From Candidatus Acidiferrum typicum (GTDB lineage: Bacteria > Acidobacteriota > Terriglobia > Acidiferrales > UBA7541), in NCBI GenBank assembly GCA_025463055.1, contig JAOAPV010000025.1:1-40811 (forward strand): a stretch of 40,811 nucleotides of DNA. The letters run 5' to 3'. How positions within the stretch are numbered: the stretch's first letter is position 1; the number at the start of each line of letters is the position of its first letter. A program made the translations under genes and the position numbers. Positions 23,660 through 32,747 of the stretch are shown here, piece by piece. A model generated the notes under the pieces. That model did no database searches, was not told the DNA's origin, and saw only the letters and a program-made list of their open reading frames with translations.

Positions 23660-25474
23660 TCAACGTGCTTCGGCGGAGGCTGTGACCGGCTGCGTGGTGC
23701 CATGCAAAATACCCTCGCGGATGCGCTTCGCCTTTGCGTTGGCGTGCGAGTCCTCCACCACTTGATAAAATGTTTCGGTCGCTTCGCCAATACGAAAATC
23801 GATGGCAATCTCGCGTTCATCGCGCCGGACTCGCAGATGCACTTCATTACCGGCCTTCTGCGAATAAACCCAGCGCTCCGGATTGCGCGGAGCCTCCGAA
23901 CCATTCCAACTAAGAACTACATCGCCAGAGCGCAGTCCGACTTGCGCCGCGGTGCTTTCCGGGTCCACATTTCGCACGATGACTTCTCCGGACGCGCCCC
24001 GCTCGGTGAAAAATCCTAGCACCGGGCGCTTGTGCTGCGCCTTTCGCAAATCCAAACCCGCGAGCGACAGTATCTGCGAGTAGGGCAACGCCTCCGCGTG
24101 CGCGACGTACTTGTTAAAGAAATCCTCGAACGAGCCGCCGGCGACTTGCTCCGCAGTCAAGCGAACATCCAGGCTGTCGCGGTACGGCTTATTTTGCTTC
24201 GCAAATTCATTGTTCATCGCGCGCAGCACGTCATCGAGACTCCGCTCGTTGTTCGTGCGATCGCGGATCAAGAGGTCGAGCAGCACGCCCAGCACTTGCC
24301 CCTTCGCATAGTAAGACACGCTCTCCTGCGGCCGGTTGTACAGCGGATATTTCTCCAGCCACGCATCAAGGCTGGATTCCTCGGCGCTTTGCCACCGACT
24401 GGCGGGACGGTTCTCAAGCTCGCTGACCTGCTGGCTCAGGTCAAAATAAAATTGGTCCTTGCTCCAAAGCTGCGTCCGCACCAGCGTGTACGCCGCATAT
24501 GTGCTCGTCACGCCTTCCGCAAACCACAGCGCCCGCGTGTACTGCTCTTTCGTGTAATTCACCGGCTCCAACGTAGCCGGCCGGATGCGTTTCACATTCC
24601 ACAGATGGAAAAACTCGTGAGCCGCAATGTTCGGCAACTGCTCCTCGGAACGCACCGAAATCGCAGTGGAATTGGCGTGTTCCATTCCGCCTCCCGCCCC
24701 TTCCCCTAGGTGAACGAGAAACGTGTAATGCTCGTACGGCGCCCCTTCCATCAGCTTTAGCTCATACGTGCAAATCCGCCGAAACTCGTCTTCGACTTCC
24801 TTTCTGTTCCATTTATCGCCATGCACCACAACGGAAACCCGGGGATTCATCCCGCGCAGCTCAAATTCATCAAACTTCGCAGCCTCAATCGGAGCATCAA
24901 CGAGCGCGTCGTAACTTGGCGCGGTAAAAGTAAGTTTTCGCGCACGCCCCATCGATTCCAAAATGTGCGATGAGGCACCCGCCGCTTGCCATTCCAGAGG
25001 AACATCCGACATTGCGATTTCAGCTTCTTCGGCCCGGCGCGCTGGCACGTACATCAGAATCATCGCTGGATTGATGAACGCGTGCTCGGCGTTTAGCTGA
25101 GTGGCGAACGGCCCAGGCTCGTCCCAGTAAGTTTCGTAGCGAACCGTGATCGTGCCATTCCCGGTTATTCGCCAGGTTAGTTTGTCTAGTTTTTCGATAG
25201 CCGCCTGGTTGGAACCCGCAAACGCATCGACCTCTCGCACATGTGCGCTGAAGTCGCGTATCTGGTACAACGCATTCCACGCAGGCATCTGCACAATCAC
25301 TTCGCCGGTCACATCCGGAACCTCCATGCTGACGTGAAAAATGTGACGTTCTGGGTGTTCAACGGAAACTGCGTAGCGGATAGTGGCGCTCGCACCCGTC
25401 GCAGCAAGTGCAAAAAGCACAGCAGTCAGAATCATTCGGAAAAACGGAAAACGCCGGGCGTGCAGGACCTTCAC
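23660..25474 (-). CDS. M61-family glycyl aminopeptidase with PDZ domain
   Basis: 604 residues from a GTG at 25472-25474, whose GTGA overlaps the mpl stop by three bases of frame. This start gives a good signal peptide (VKVLHARRFPFFRMILTAVL then FALAATGASA). A beta-rich N-terminal domain precedes the zinc motif AAHEFFHLWNVKRIRP (HEXXH near residue 285), followed by WFAEGVTSTYAAYTL with the third zinc ligand candidate Glu. A PDZ domain is at about 490-575 (NVDPESTAAQVGLRSGDVVL). M61 peptidases remove N-terminal Gly and Ala. Here the enzyme would act in the periplasm, downstream of two muropeptide-recycling genes. The Gly preference of this copy is not shown by sequence. Confidence 0.9.
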   Translation of the reverse strand: MKVLHARRFPFFRMILTAVLFALAATGASATIRYAVSVEHPERHIFHVSMEVPDVTGEVIVQMPAWNALYQIRDFSAHVREVDAFAGSNQAAIEKLDKLTWRITGNGTITVRYETYWDEPGPFATQLNAEHAFINPAMILMYVPARRAEEAEIAMSDVPLEWQAAGASSHILESMGRARKLTFTAPSYDALVDAPIEAAKFDEFELRGMNPRVSVVVHGDKWNRKEVEDEFRRICTYELKLMEGAPYEHYTFLVHLGEGAGGGMEHANSTAISVRSEEQLPNIAAHEFFHLWNVKRIRPATLEPVNYTKEQYTRALWFAEGVTSTYAAYTLVRTQLWSKDQFYFDLSQQVSELENRPASRWQSAEESSLDAWLEKYPLYNRPQESVSYYAKGQVLGVLLDLLIRDRTNNERSLDDVLRAMNNEFAKQNKPYRDSLDVRLTAEQVAGGSFEDFFNKYVAHAEALPYSQILSLAGLDLRKAQHKRPVLGFFTERGASGEVIVRNVDPESTAAQVGLRSGDVVLSWNGSEAPRNPERWVYSQKAGNEVHLRVRRDEREIAIDFRIGEATETFYQVVEDSHANAKAKRIREGILHGTTQPVTASAEAR

Positions 25475-26913
25475 CGAGCAGGCGCCTCGGTAGGTACACC
25501 GCGGTCGAGCTTCTTCACTAACTTTTCGCAAAGGCCGTCGAAACTACCATTGGACATGATCAGCAAGAGATCCCCGGGCTTCGCTTCGGTCGAAAGATAT
25601 TCCGCGATGGCGTCGGACCCCGCGAAAGTGCGCGCCTCACGGCCCAGGGCACGAACATCGGTGGCCACTGATTCGGGATCCATGCGGTTATCATCGCCAA
25701 GCTGCTGCGCGCGAAACACGCCGCCGAGCACGACGCGATCCGCCAAGGCCAGCGCCTTCGGCAGCGACTCCTGAAACACTTTGCGCCGCATCGAGTTCGA
25801 GCGCGGTTCCAGGATGGCCCACAGCCGCCGCTTCGGCCAACGGCTTCGGGCCGCCTCGATCGTCGCCTTCACCGCCGTCGGATGATGCGCGAAGTCGTCC
25901 ACCACCAAAATCCCCCCGTGCTCGCCCTTCACATCCATTCGACGCTTCACGCTCCGAAACGTTGCCAGTGCCTTCGCTATTGAATCCGCGCTGATTCCGC
26001 GACCGTGCGCCACCGCAATTGCCGCCAGGGAGTTGAGCACGTTGTGCCGCCCGGTAGCAGCCAGCACAAACTCGCCAAAGGATTTGCCCTTGTGCTGAAC
26101 GCGGAATCTCGTCTTGTCCCCTTCCACCTCGACACCCTCGGCAACCCAATCATTACCATCCGAAAATCCGTACGTCTCCACAGGGCAGAACGCCCTGCTC
26201 GCCGCACGCCGCAAAGCCGGACCCGAATCACTCGTGTCGCCCCAGATTACAACCCGCCCGCTCCGCGGCACCAGGTTCACCAAACGCCGGAAAGCCAGCT
26301 CGTAAGTCTCGAGATCCGCATAAATATCGGCATGATCAAACTCCAGCGACGTAATGATCAGATCGTCCGGATGATAATGAAAAAACTTCGGCCCGCGATC
26401 CCAGAATGCCGTCTCATACTCATCGCCTTCCAAAATAAATTCCGCGCCACCCCCGAGCCCATAACTCTTTCCGAAATTCTCTGCCACGCCACCAACCAGG
26501 AAATTCGGCAGGCGCCCCGCACTATGAAAAATCCACGCCAGCATTGCCGTCGTCGTCGTCTTCCCATGCGTGCCGCTGATCACAATCGAATGCCGCCCCG
26601 GCAAAAACACTTCCTCCAAAATCTCCGGCAGCGACCGATACGGAATTTTCCGGTCCAGCACTTCCTCCAGCTCAAGATTCCCACGGGCGATGATATTCCC
26701 TACAATCACCAAATCCGGCGCCGGCTGCAGGTGTGCCGCGTCAAACGTGTTGTAAAACGAAATGCCCAGGCTCTCCAGCAGTGTCGAAGCGGGCGGGTAC
26801 ACACCACTGTCTGACCCTGTCACGCGATATCCGCTCTCGCGCAGCATTCCCGCCAGCGGCGCCATAGCCGAGCCGCCGATTCCAATCACGTGTACGCGCT
26901 TTTCCTCACTCAT
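25471..26913 (-). CDS. mpl: UDP-N-acetylmuramate:L-alanyl-gamma-D-glutamyl-meso-diaminopimelate ligase
   Basis: Peptidoglycan-recycling ligase that joins recovered L-Ala-gamma-D-Glu-meso-DAP tripeptide to UDP-MurNAc, bypassing three Mur ligase steps. 480 residues from the ATG at 26911-26913, whose ATGA overlaps the ldcA stop. The Rossmann-like N-terminus (VHVIGIGGSAMAPLAGMLR), the Mur-ligase ATP loop SGTHGKTTTTAM (from about 113), LEGDEYETAFWDRGPKF, TSLEFDHADIYADLETY and the C-terminal VDDFAHHPTAVKATIEAAR and LWAILEPRSNSMRRKVFQ are typical of Mpl rather than MurC. Fused or free MurC is not in the window. Confidence 0.94.
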   Translation of the reverse strand: MSEEKRVHVIGIGGSAMAPLAGMLRESGYRVTGSDSGVYPPASTLLESLGISFYNTFDAAHLQPAPDLVIVGNIIARGNLELEEVLDRKIPYRSLPEILEEVFLPGRHSIVISGTHGKTTTTAMLAWIFHSAGRLPNFLVGGVAENFGKSYGLGGGAEFILEGDEYETAFWDRGPKFFHYHPDDLIITSLEFDHADIYADLETYELAFRRLVNLVPRSGRVVIWGDTSDSGPALRRAASRAFCPVETYGFSDGNDWVAEGVEVEGDKTRFRVQHKGKSFGEFVLAATGRHNVLNSLAAIAVAHGRGISADSIAKALATFRSVKRRMDVKGEHGGILVVDDFAHHPTAVKATIEAARSRWPKRRLWAILEPRSNSMRRKVFQESLPKALALADRVVLGGVFRAQQLGDDNRMDPESVATDVRALGREARTFAGSDAIAEYLSTEAKPGDLLLIMSNGSFDGLCEKLVKKLDRGVPTEAPAR

Positions 26914-27884
26914 CGAGTAACCGCTGCCTCCAAAATCTCCAAAGTTCCGTCCCCCTGTGCGCGCAAGCGCGCGTTGACGCCCAACGGAAGCGTCAGCATC
27001 GGCCGCGTCGTGTGGCCCACCGGCGCGCCAAACACGATTGGCACGCCCAGCCGCCCCAGAATTCGCGAGCAAACATCACGCACCGTAGGACTGCCGGCAA
27101 CCGGCGGCTCGCAGTCCGGAAAATCGCCCAGCACAATTCCCGCGACGCAATCCAGCTTCCCCGCCTGCTTGAAATGCATCAACACGCGGTCCACCTGATA
27201 CGGCTTCATCCCCCGATCTTCCAGAATCAAAATGGCGCCGCGCGTATCCAGCTCCCAAGGCGTGCCGAAAGTCGCCTCCACGATTGTCATGGCCCCGCCC
27301 AGCAGTCGTCCCTCCGCCTCACCGCCAACCAGCACCTCACCGCGCAGTGAAGTATTCCACCCGCGGTCCGTCTCGCTGATGGACGCCCGCAAGGATTTCT
27401 CATCGTAGCCGCCGGGAGCATCCGCTCCGGCGTCAAGCCCCGCACCCGCCATCGGTCCGTAAAACGTCACCCATCGACGCTGCTGCCACAAAAAAATCTG
27501 CAATGAAGTGAGATCGCTAAAGCCAATAACCGCCTTAGGCTCGTCCAGCGCCGAGGCAAGGCTCGCATCCAGCAAATAATTCGACCCGTAACCCCCGCGC
27601 GAGCCGACCAGCGCATCAACGCAAGCATCATTTAGCAACTTCACAAATTCAGCGCGACGCGCGCCGGCACTCGCCGCAAAATAACCTTCCGGCTGACCCG
27701 GCTCAGGCATCTCCGCGGCAAATCCCAGCCCCCGGAGTTCCCCTACGCCAGCCGCGACTTTTGCCTCGCTTCCAGGAGAAGCCGGCGCAAAAACGGCAAT
27801 CCGCGCACCTCGCTCAAGTGCTTTCGGTTTATGCACCCCAGCTTTCAACTGCGCTCCGGAACTCGCGGAAATATTCGGCGTCAT
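26910..27884 (-). CDS. ldcA: LD-carboxypeptidase, peptidase family S66
   Basis: Cytoplasmic serine peptidase that removes D-Ala from murein tetrapeptides, leaving the tripeptide that Mpl uses. 324 residues. The nucleophile is Ser123 in IGFSDLTSL, Glu222 lies in LILEDRGMKPYQ and His291 in GAPVGHTTRPMLTLPLG. Spacing matches the known S66 triad. Other family blocks are RIAVFAPASPGSE and DALVGSRGGYGSNYLLD. There is no signal peptide, fitting cytoplasmic recycling. The ATG overlaps the mgtC stop by four bases (ATGA) and the stop overlaps the mpl start in the same way. Confidence 0.93.
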   Translation of the reverse strand: MTPNISASSGAQLKAGVHKPKALERGARIAVFAPASPGSEAKVAAGVGELRGLGFAAEMPEPGQPEGYFAASAGARRAEFVKLLNDACVDALVGSRGGYGSNYLLDASLASALDEPKAVIGFSDLTSLQIFLWQQRRWVTFYGPMAGAGLDAGADAPGGYDEKSLRASISETDRGWNTSLRGEVLVGGEAEGRLLGGAMTIVEATFGTPWELDTRGAILILEDRGMKPYQVDRVLMHFKQAGKLDCVAGIVLGDFPDCEPPVAGSPTVRDVCSRILGRLGVPIVFGAPVGHTTRPMLTLPLGVNARLRAQGDGTLEILEAAVTR

Positions 27885-28543
27885 TCGTGATGCCCCTCAA
27901 AGGGAACCACTTCGACCACCACACCTGGCCGACTCAGCTTCTTTACAATTTGCTCTTGCTGTCGATACCCGGTATCCGCATGAAACTCCACAATAGAAGT
28001 AGGCCCGTTCATCGACACGCGAAACTGTTGCGGCTTCACCTTCAAAGACTCGAGCAATTTCTGAACTTCGCTTGCAATGTCTTCCGTGTGACCGGCTGTG
28101 ATTCGGAAACCCATCTCCCGTGGCTTCAGGTTGGCTACGCGAGCGAACCATCCCAGTACCACCAGCCCGAAAAGCACGAGGCCCGTCGCATATCCTCCCA
28201 CAGCGTACAACCCTCCGCCCACCGCCATTCCGATCGCGGCCTCGACGAAGATCGTCGCAGCCGTGGTCAAGCCCACTAGTCCCCCAGCTTCCCGCAAGAT
28301 CGCGCCCGCCCCGAGAAAGCCGATCCCCTGCACAAGATTGGAAGCAATGCGGGTGCCGGACGTATCGCCAAAACTTTTCGCCAATTGGTACGACAGGATG
28401 GTGAACAGCGCCGAGCCCATGCAAACAAACGCGCTCGTGCGGATGCCGGCCGGGCGGCGGTGGTAGTCGCGCTCGACGCCAATAGCGGCGCCCAGCAGCG
28501 CCGCTAAGCTCAATCGCAAAACCATTTCGTGTAACGTGAGCAT
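27881..28543 (-). CDS. MgtC/SapB family membrane protein
   Basis: 220 residues from the ATG at 28541-28543; a longer upstream frame contains no family sequence and overlaps the kinase gene. Five hydrophobic segments make up the N-terminal half, with the family motif LLGAAIGVERDYHRRPAGIRTSAFVCMGSALF and LVQGIGFLGAGAILRE plus GLTTAATIFVEAAIGMAVGGG. The soluble C-terminal part (about 140-220) looks like an ACT-type domain (VSMNGPTSIVEFHADTG). The MgtC group has been linked to magnesium-limited growth and to inhibition of ATP synthase in pathogens, but function in free-living bacteria is not settled. It is the first gene of the recycling run. Confidence 0.88.
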   Translation of the reverse strand: MLTLHEMVLRLSLAALLGAAIGVERDYHRRPAGIRTSAFVCMGSALFTILSYQLAKSFGDTSGTRIASNLVQGIGFLGAGAILREAGGLVGLTTAATIFVEAAIGMAVGGGLYAVGGYATGLVLFGLVVLGWFARVANLKPREMGFRITAGHTEDIASEVQKLLESLKVKPQQFRVSMNGPTSIVEFHADTGYRQQEQIVKKLSRPGVVVEVVPFEGHHE

Positions 28544-28584
28544 GGGAGTGCGCCAGTTTCGCTCGCACCGAGCAATTTTACTAT

Positions 28585-29493
28585 CTACAGCTTGAACTGC
28601 GTTAGTTTCGCGAAATGCCGTGCTCTGCCGTGTATCTCGCTGCGCTTCAGAGTGCGCAAGCGGTCCAGCCCGAATTTCTCGACGCAAAAGCTGCCCAATA
28701 CCGACCCGTACACCATTGCGCGCCGCAGCGAAGCATCCCCTCTGTTCCCCGCACTCGCCAGGTAGCCCATGAATCCGCCGGCAAAGCAATCGCCGGCTCC
28801 CGTAGGATCATGCGGTTCCTCCAGCGGAAAGGCAGGCACGCAGAACACGCCGCGCGCGTCCACCATCATCGCGCCATACTCCCCGCGCTTCACAATCAAT
28901 GTCGACGGCCCCATCTTGAAAATGTGCCGCGCGGCGCGCAGCAAATTGTGTTCGTTCGAAAGCTGCCGCGTCTCAATGTCGTTGATCATCAAAATATCGA
29001 CATGGCGCAGCGTCTCGCGCAAATCGGCATTGCTGCGCTCAATCCAATAATTCATGGTGTCCAGCGCCGCGATCTTTGGCCGCTTCGTCACCTGCTGCAG
29101 CACGTCGCGCTGCAAATCAGGAGCAATGTTGGCGAGAAACACATATTTGGACGCCCGATAGCGTTCCGGAAGCCGCGGCTTGAAGTCCGCAAACACGTTC
29201 AGCTCCGTGGCCAGTGTGACGCGCTCGTTCAAATTCTCCGAGTATTTGCCGGCCCAGAAAAAGGACTTTCCCGGCACACGCTCCAGGCCTTCCACGTCGA
29301 TGTGGCGCCCGCGAAAAATTGCGGCGTCTTTTTCCGTGAAGTCGTCTCCGACAATGCCTACCAGATTCACCGGCGTGAAAAAACTTGCCGCAACCGAAAA
29401 ATAGGTCGCCGCACCGCCCAGCGTGCGGTCCACTTTTCCGTACGGGCTCTCGAGCGCGTCGAAGGCTACGGAGCCAACCACGAGTAAGGACAC
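28585..29493 (-). CDS. PfkB-family (ribokinase-type) sugar or nucleoside kinase
   Basis: 302 residues starting at GTG with AGGAGA 6 bases upstream. The N-terminal part (LLVVGSVAFDALESPYG, TLGGAATYFSVAASFF, NLVGIVGDDF) and the C-terminal signature DPTGAGDCFAGGFMGYL, with the catalytic Asp, are typical of PfkB-type kinases. The substrate cannot be read off. Only 9 bases separate it from mtnP upstream. The MTA phosphorylase product is already a 1-phosphate, so a nucleoside such as adenosine is a more reasonable guess than methylthioribose. No further salvage genes are in the window. Confidence 0.85.
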   Translation of the reverse strand: MSLLVVGSVAFDALESPYGKVDRTLGGAATYFSVAASFFTPVNLVGIVGDDFTEKDAAIFRGRHIDVEGLERVPGKSFFWAGKYSENLNERVTLATELNVFADFKPRLPERYRASKYVFLANIAPDLQRDVLQQVTKRPKIAALDTMNYWIERSNADLRETLRHVDILMINDIETRQLSNEHNLLRAARHIFKMGPSTLIVKRGEYGAMMVDARGVFCVPAFPLEEPHDPTGAGDCFAGGFMGYLASAGNRGDASLRRAMVYGSVLGSFCVEKFGLDRLRTLKRSEIHGRARHFAKLTQFKL

Positions 29494-29502
29494 GATGTTC
29501 TC

Positions 29503-30408
29503 CTAGGAAAGATATTTGCCGATGATGGGAGCAAGCCGCTTCTTGGTAACCGCTGGAACCAGCTTCAAGTCCGTAACTAAAGCGTGCCGCAACGCCGCGC
29601 CGCATTTGCAGCTACGTTCCTTCGGCATTGCCCGCACAGCCTCGCGCAGCACCTTCTGCGCGTTCTCTGCGTTTTGATTTAGGGTCGTGATAATTTGAGT
29701 AGCCGTCACGGATTCGTGCTCCGGGTGCCAGCAGTCGTAATCGGTAATCATCGCGATGCTCGCATAGCAAAGCTCTGCCTCTCGCGCCAGCTTTGCTTCC
29801 GTAACATTGGTCATCCCGATCACTTCAAAGCGCAGTTGCCGGTGCACATGCGCCTCAGCCAGCGTGGAAAATTGCGGCCCTTCGATGCAAACGTACGTCC
29901 CGCGTGGGTGCACTTTCACTCCGCAGTGCGTGCTGGCATCCGCAAGTACAGCAGAAACCTGCCCACAAGTCGGCTTATCAAACGTGACATGCGCCACTAA
30001 GCCGCCTCCGAAAAATGTCGAAACGCGACTCTTCGTGCGATCCACAAATTGATCGACGACTAGAAACTCTCCGGGACGCAAATCCTCCTGCAGTGATCCC
30101 ACCGCGCTAACTGAAATAACGCGTTCGACTCCAAGCTGCTTCATCGCGCAGATGTTCGCGCGAAAATTAATCTCGCTAGGCAAAATGCGATGCCCGCGCC
30201 CGTGGCGCGCCAAAAACGCCACGCGCTTCCCCTCCAGCGTTCCCAACACAATAGCGTCTGACGGCTCCCCGAATGGCGTCTTCACGCGAATCTCGCGCAT
30301 GTCTTTCAGCCCCGCCATGGAATAGAGTCCGCTGCCACCAATGATGCCAATGTCCGCTGCTACCTTGCTCGCCGCTTCTTTGCCCGTCGCTTTAGCCCGC
30401 GCTGTCAT
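29503..30408 (-). CDS. mtnP: S-methyl-5'-thioadenosine phosphorylase
   Basis: Phosphorolytic cleavage of methylthioadenosine, a polyamine and SAM by-product, to adenine and 5-methylthioribose-1-phosphate. 301 residues from the ATG at 30406-30408, which has a strong AGGAGA site; the longer frame upstream is not needed. Blocks are IGIIGGSGLYSM (phosphate binding), ARHGRGHRILPSEINFRANI, VSAVGSLQEDLRPGEFLVVD, EGPQFSTLAEA and GMTNVTEAKLAREAELCYAS. The TDYDCWH ending of the base site (MITDYDCWHPE) favours MTA over inosine. Length is normal. It is downstream of meaB, 28 bases apart. Confidence 0.9.
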   Translation of the reverse strand: MTARAKATGKEAASKVAADIGIIGGSGLYSMAGLKDMREIRVKTPFGEPSDAIVLGTLEGKRVAFLARHGRGHRILPSEINFRANICAMKQLGVERVISVSAVGSLQEDLRPGEFLVVDQFVDRTKSRVSTFFGGGLVAHVTFDKPTCGQVSAVLADASTHCGVKVHPRGTYVCIEGPQFSTLAEAHVHRQLRFEVIGMTNVTEAKLAREAELCYASIAMITDYDCWHPEHESVTATQIITTLNQNAENAQKVLREAVRAMPKERSCKCGAALRHALVTDLKLVPAVTKKRLAPIIGKYLS

Positions 30409-30436
30409 TCGTCTCCTTTTAGAAACTTTGCGCCCA

Positions 30437-31402
30437 TCACGCAGTTCCGCCCAATCCACTCCGTGCCAAAATGTCGCTGACCGCCGAGAACGGATCCTTC
30501 TTCCTCTCCGCCACTTCTTCCGCCAACTGCGTCAGCCGCGCCTCGCCTCCAGGGCCGCCGAGCGCCCTCTGCAACAACCGCGATTCCAGCAATTCAATCA
30601 GCCTCAGCTTCCAATGCTCGACGTGCTTGCGTTTGCGCTCTCCGCTCGCCTCAAAATGCTTGCGAAACCGCGCGATGGTCTCCGCAAGCGCATCAATTCC
30701 CTTGTTCTCGGATGCCACGGTGCGCACCACCGGAGGATGCCAGCCCTCGCGCGGCATCACCAGCGACAGCATCGCATTCAACTGCTGCTCCAACCGGTCC
30801 GCACCCTCCCGATCGGACTTGTTCAACACAAAAATATCGCCGATTTCCATCAGCCCGGCTTTCATGTTCTGAATGTCGTCGCCCATGCCCGGCACCAGCA
30901 TCACCACAACGCAATCCGCCAGCCGCACGATATCGATTTCATCCTGCCCGACGCCCACAGTTTCGATCAGCACCTGCTGCTTCCCCGCCGCATCGAGCAG
31001 CAGCGCCACTTCCGCCGTCGCCCGCGCCAAGCCGCCCAGAAACCCCCGCGTAGCCATCGAGCGAATGAACATCCCGGAATCGCCCGCGTGCCCCTGCATG
31101 CGAATCCGATCGCCCAGAATCGCGCCGCCCGAATACGGACTAGTCGGGTCGACCGCAATCACGCCAACCTGCTCCTGCTTACCGCGATAATGCGCGGACA
31201 ACCGGTCCACGAGCGTGCTCTTCCCCGTCCCCGGCGCACCCGTCACTCCGGTTAGATACGCCTTGCCGGTCCGGGGAAACAGCAGCCGCAGCAGTTCCTC
31301 CGAGTCCGGCTCATGATTCTCAATCGCAGTAATTGCGCGCGAAAGCGCCCGCACATCCCCTGCGCACACCCGTTGCGCCCAATTCTCAATCGACTGCGAC
31401 AT
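30437..31402 (-). CDS. meaB: MeaB/ArgK-type GTPase, methylmalonyl-CoA mutase chaperone
   Basis: P-loop GTPase that guards coenzyme B12 loading of methylmalonyl-CoA mutase. 321 residues. Walker A GAPGTGKST lies at 55-63, then LSAHYRGKQEQVGVIAVDPT and SPYSGGAILGDRIRMQ, IETVGVGQDEIDI and DCVVVMLVPGMGDDIQNMKA, with the guanine-base motif VLNKSD. ATG start with AGGAA 5 bases upstream. No mutase is in the window, but an acyl-CoA dehydrogenase lies upstream on the same strand, which suits branched-chain or odd-chain acyl-CoA breakdown. Some relatives chaperone isobutyryl-CoA mutase instead. Confidence 0.93.
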   Translation of the reverse strand: MSQSIENWAQRVCAGDVRALSRAITAIENHEPDSEELLRLLFPRTGKAYLTGVTGAPGTGKSTLVDRLSAHYRGKQEQVGVIAVDPTSPYSGGAILGDRIRMQGHAGDSGMFIRSMATRGFLGGLARATAEVALLLDAAGKQQVLIETVGVGQDEIDIVRLADCVVVMLVPGMGDDIQNMKAGLMEIGDIFVLNKSDREGADRLEQQLNAMLSLVMPREGWHPPVVRTVASENKGIDALAETIARFRKHFEASGERKRKHVEHWKLRLIELLESRLLQRALGGPGGEARLTQLAEEVAERKKDPFSAVSDILARSGLGGTA

Positions 31403-31443
31403 GGATTTCCTGTGGAGCGCTCGAGCAGGCCAGGCGCATCACC

Positions 31444-32595
31444 CTATTTTGTCTTGCCGAGTAGCTGGCGGGCAATCACCAATCGCTGAATTTCGCTGGT
31501 GCCCTCGCCAATGGTGCACAGCTTCACGTCACGATAATACTTTTCCGCCGGATAGTCCTTGATGAATCCGTATCCGCCGTGGATCTGCACGCATTCGTTC
31601 GCCACGCGCACCGCCACTTCGCTCGCGAAAAGCTTCGCCATGCTGGACTCCCGAGTAAACCGCGCGTTCCCGCTGTCCGCAAGCCAAGCCGCTTGATACA
31701 CCAGCAGCCGCGCCGCTTCCACCTGCGTGGCCATGTCCGCCAGCTTGAACTGAATGGCCTGAAACTCGCTGATAGGCTGCCCAAACTGTTTCCGTTGTTT
31801 CGCGTACTTAGTAGCCGCTTCCAACGCACCCTGCGCCATTCCCAGCGCCAGCGCCGCAATCGAAATTCTCCCTCCGTCCAGAATCTTCAGGCTGCCGATG
31901 AATCCTTCTCCCTCCGCGCCCAGCATATTCTCTTCTGGAACTCGGCAGTCCGAAAAAATCACTTCCGAAGTGTCACTCGCCCGCATCCCCAGCTTGTTTT
32001 CTTTTTTCCCTGGCTTGAATCCCGGCATTCCCTTTTCCAAGATGAACGCGCTGATCCCGTGCGAATTCTTCGACTTGTCCGTCACCGCCATCGCCACGCA
32101 AACGTCCGCATAGTGCCCGTTCGTGGTAAACGTCTTCGCCCCGTTCAGCACCCAATTCTTGCCATCGCGCTTCGCCGTAGTCCGAGTGCCGCCCGCATCC
32201 GACCCAGCTTCCGGTTCCGTAAGCGACCAAGCGCCAATTTGTTTTCCCTGCGCCAACGGCGCGAGATATTTCTTCTTTTGCGCCTCATTGCCAAACTTGA
32301 AAATGTGATTGCTGCACAGCGAATTGTGCGCCGCCACGATCAAACCAACCGAGCCATCAACCCGCGACAACTCCTCGATCGCAATCGCGTATTCAATGTA
32401 CCCGAGATCCGCCCCGCCATACTCTTCCGGGAAAATCACACCGAGCAGTCCCATCTCGCCCAGCTTCGGCATTATCTCCATCGGGAAATGCGAAGCCTCA
32501 TCCCACTCCATCACATGCGGCGCAATTTCCCCCTCGGCAAATTCGCGCACGCTGCGCCGCAAATGCTGCTGCTCTTCAGTAAAAGCGAAATCCAC
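31444..32595 (-). CDS. Acyl-CoA dehydrogenase
   Basis: FAD enzyme that makes the alpha-beta double bond in a short or branched acyl-CoA. 383 residues, normal length. GTG start preceded by GAGGATTCCC. Blocks: [97 protein letters not shown] and the catalytic region [20 protein letters not shown], in which the base is probably the Glu after IG. Substrate chain length is unknown. The closest annotated relatives I know of this type act on short or branched-chain CoAs. It is 41 bases upstream of meaB. Confidence 0.93.
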   Translation of the reverse strand: MDFAFTEEQQHLRRSVREFAEGEIAPHVMEWDEASHFPMEIMPKLGEMGLLGVIFPEEYGGADLGYIEYAIAIEELSRVDGSVGLIVAAHNSLCSNHIFKFGNEAQKKKYLAPLAQGKQIGAWSLTEPEAGSDAGGTRTTAKRDGKNWVLNGAKTFTTNGHYADVCVAMAVTDKSKNSHGISAFILEKGMPGFKPGKKENKLGMRASDTSEVIFSDCRVPEENMLGAEGEGFIGSLKILDGGRISIAALALGMAQGALEAATKYAKQRKQFGQPISEFQAIQFKLADMATQVEAARLLVYQAAWLADSGNARFTRESSMAKLFASEVAVRVANECVQIHGGYGFIKDYPAEKYYRDVKLCTIGEGTSEIQRLVIARQLLGKTK

Positions 32596-32677
32596 GGGAA
32601 TCCTCGGTAGGTCTAAGTTTTATCTATACCCAGCCAAACTCCGGCTTATGCAAGTATTTTACACGAAGACCTGTAGC

Positions 32678-32700
32678 TCAGGTCCGCCTTTTGGACCTGA
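32678..32700. repeat. Intergenic palindrome, 8-base stem
   Basis: TCAGGTCC at 32678-32685 pairs exactly with GGACCTGA at 32693-32700 around a 7-base loop (GCCTTTT). It lies between the acyl-CoA dehydrogenase start and the M2 peptidase stop, and is followed by GGCTTTT on the plus strand. It could end minus-strand transcription only weakly, since there is no T-run on that side. Confidence 0.5.
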
Positions 32701-32747
32701 GGCTTTTCTGAAACCAAGCCCAACATTTACGTGGAAAACTGCCCTCT

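Noticed and set aside
31579-32610. A long plus-strand frame opposite the acyl-CoA dehydrogenase
   Set aside because: Antisense of a clear family member; composition is Arg/His-rich, as expected for a shadow frame.
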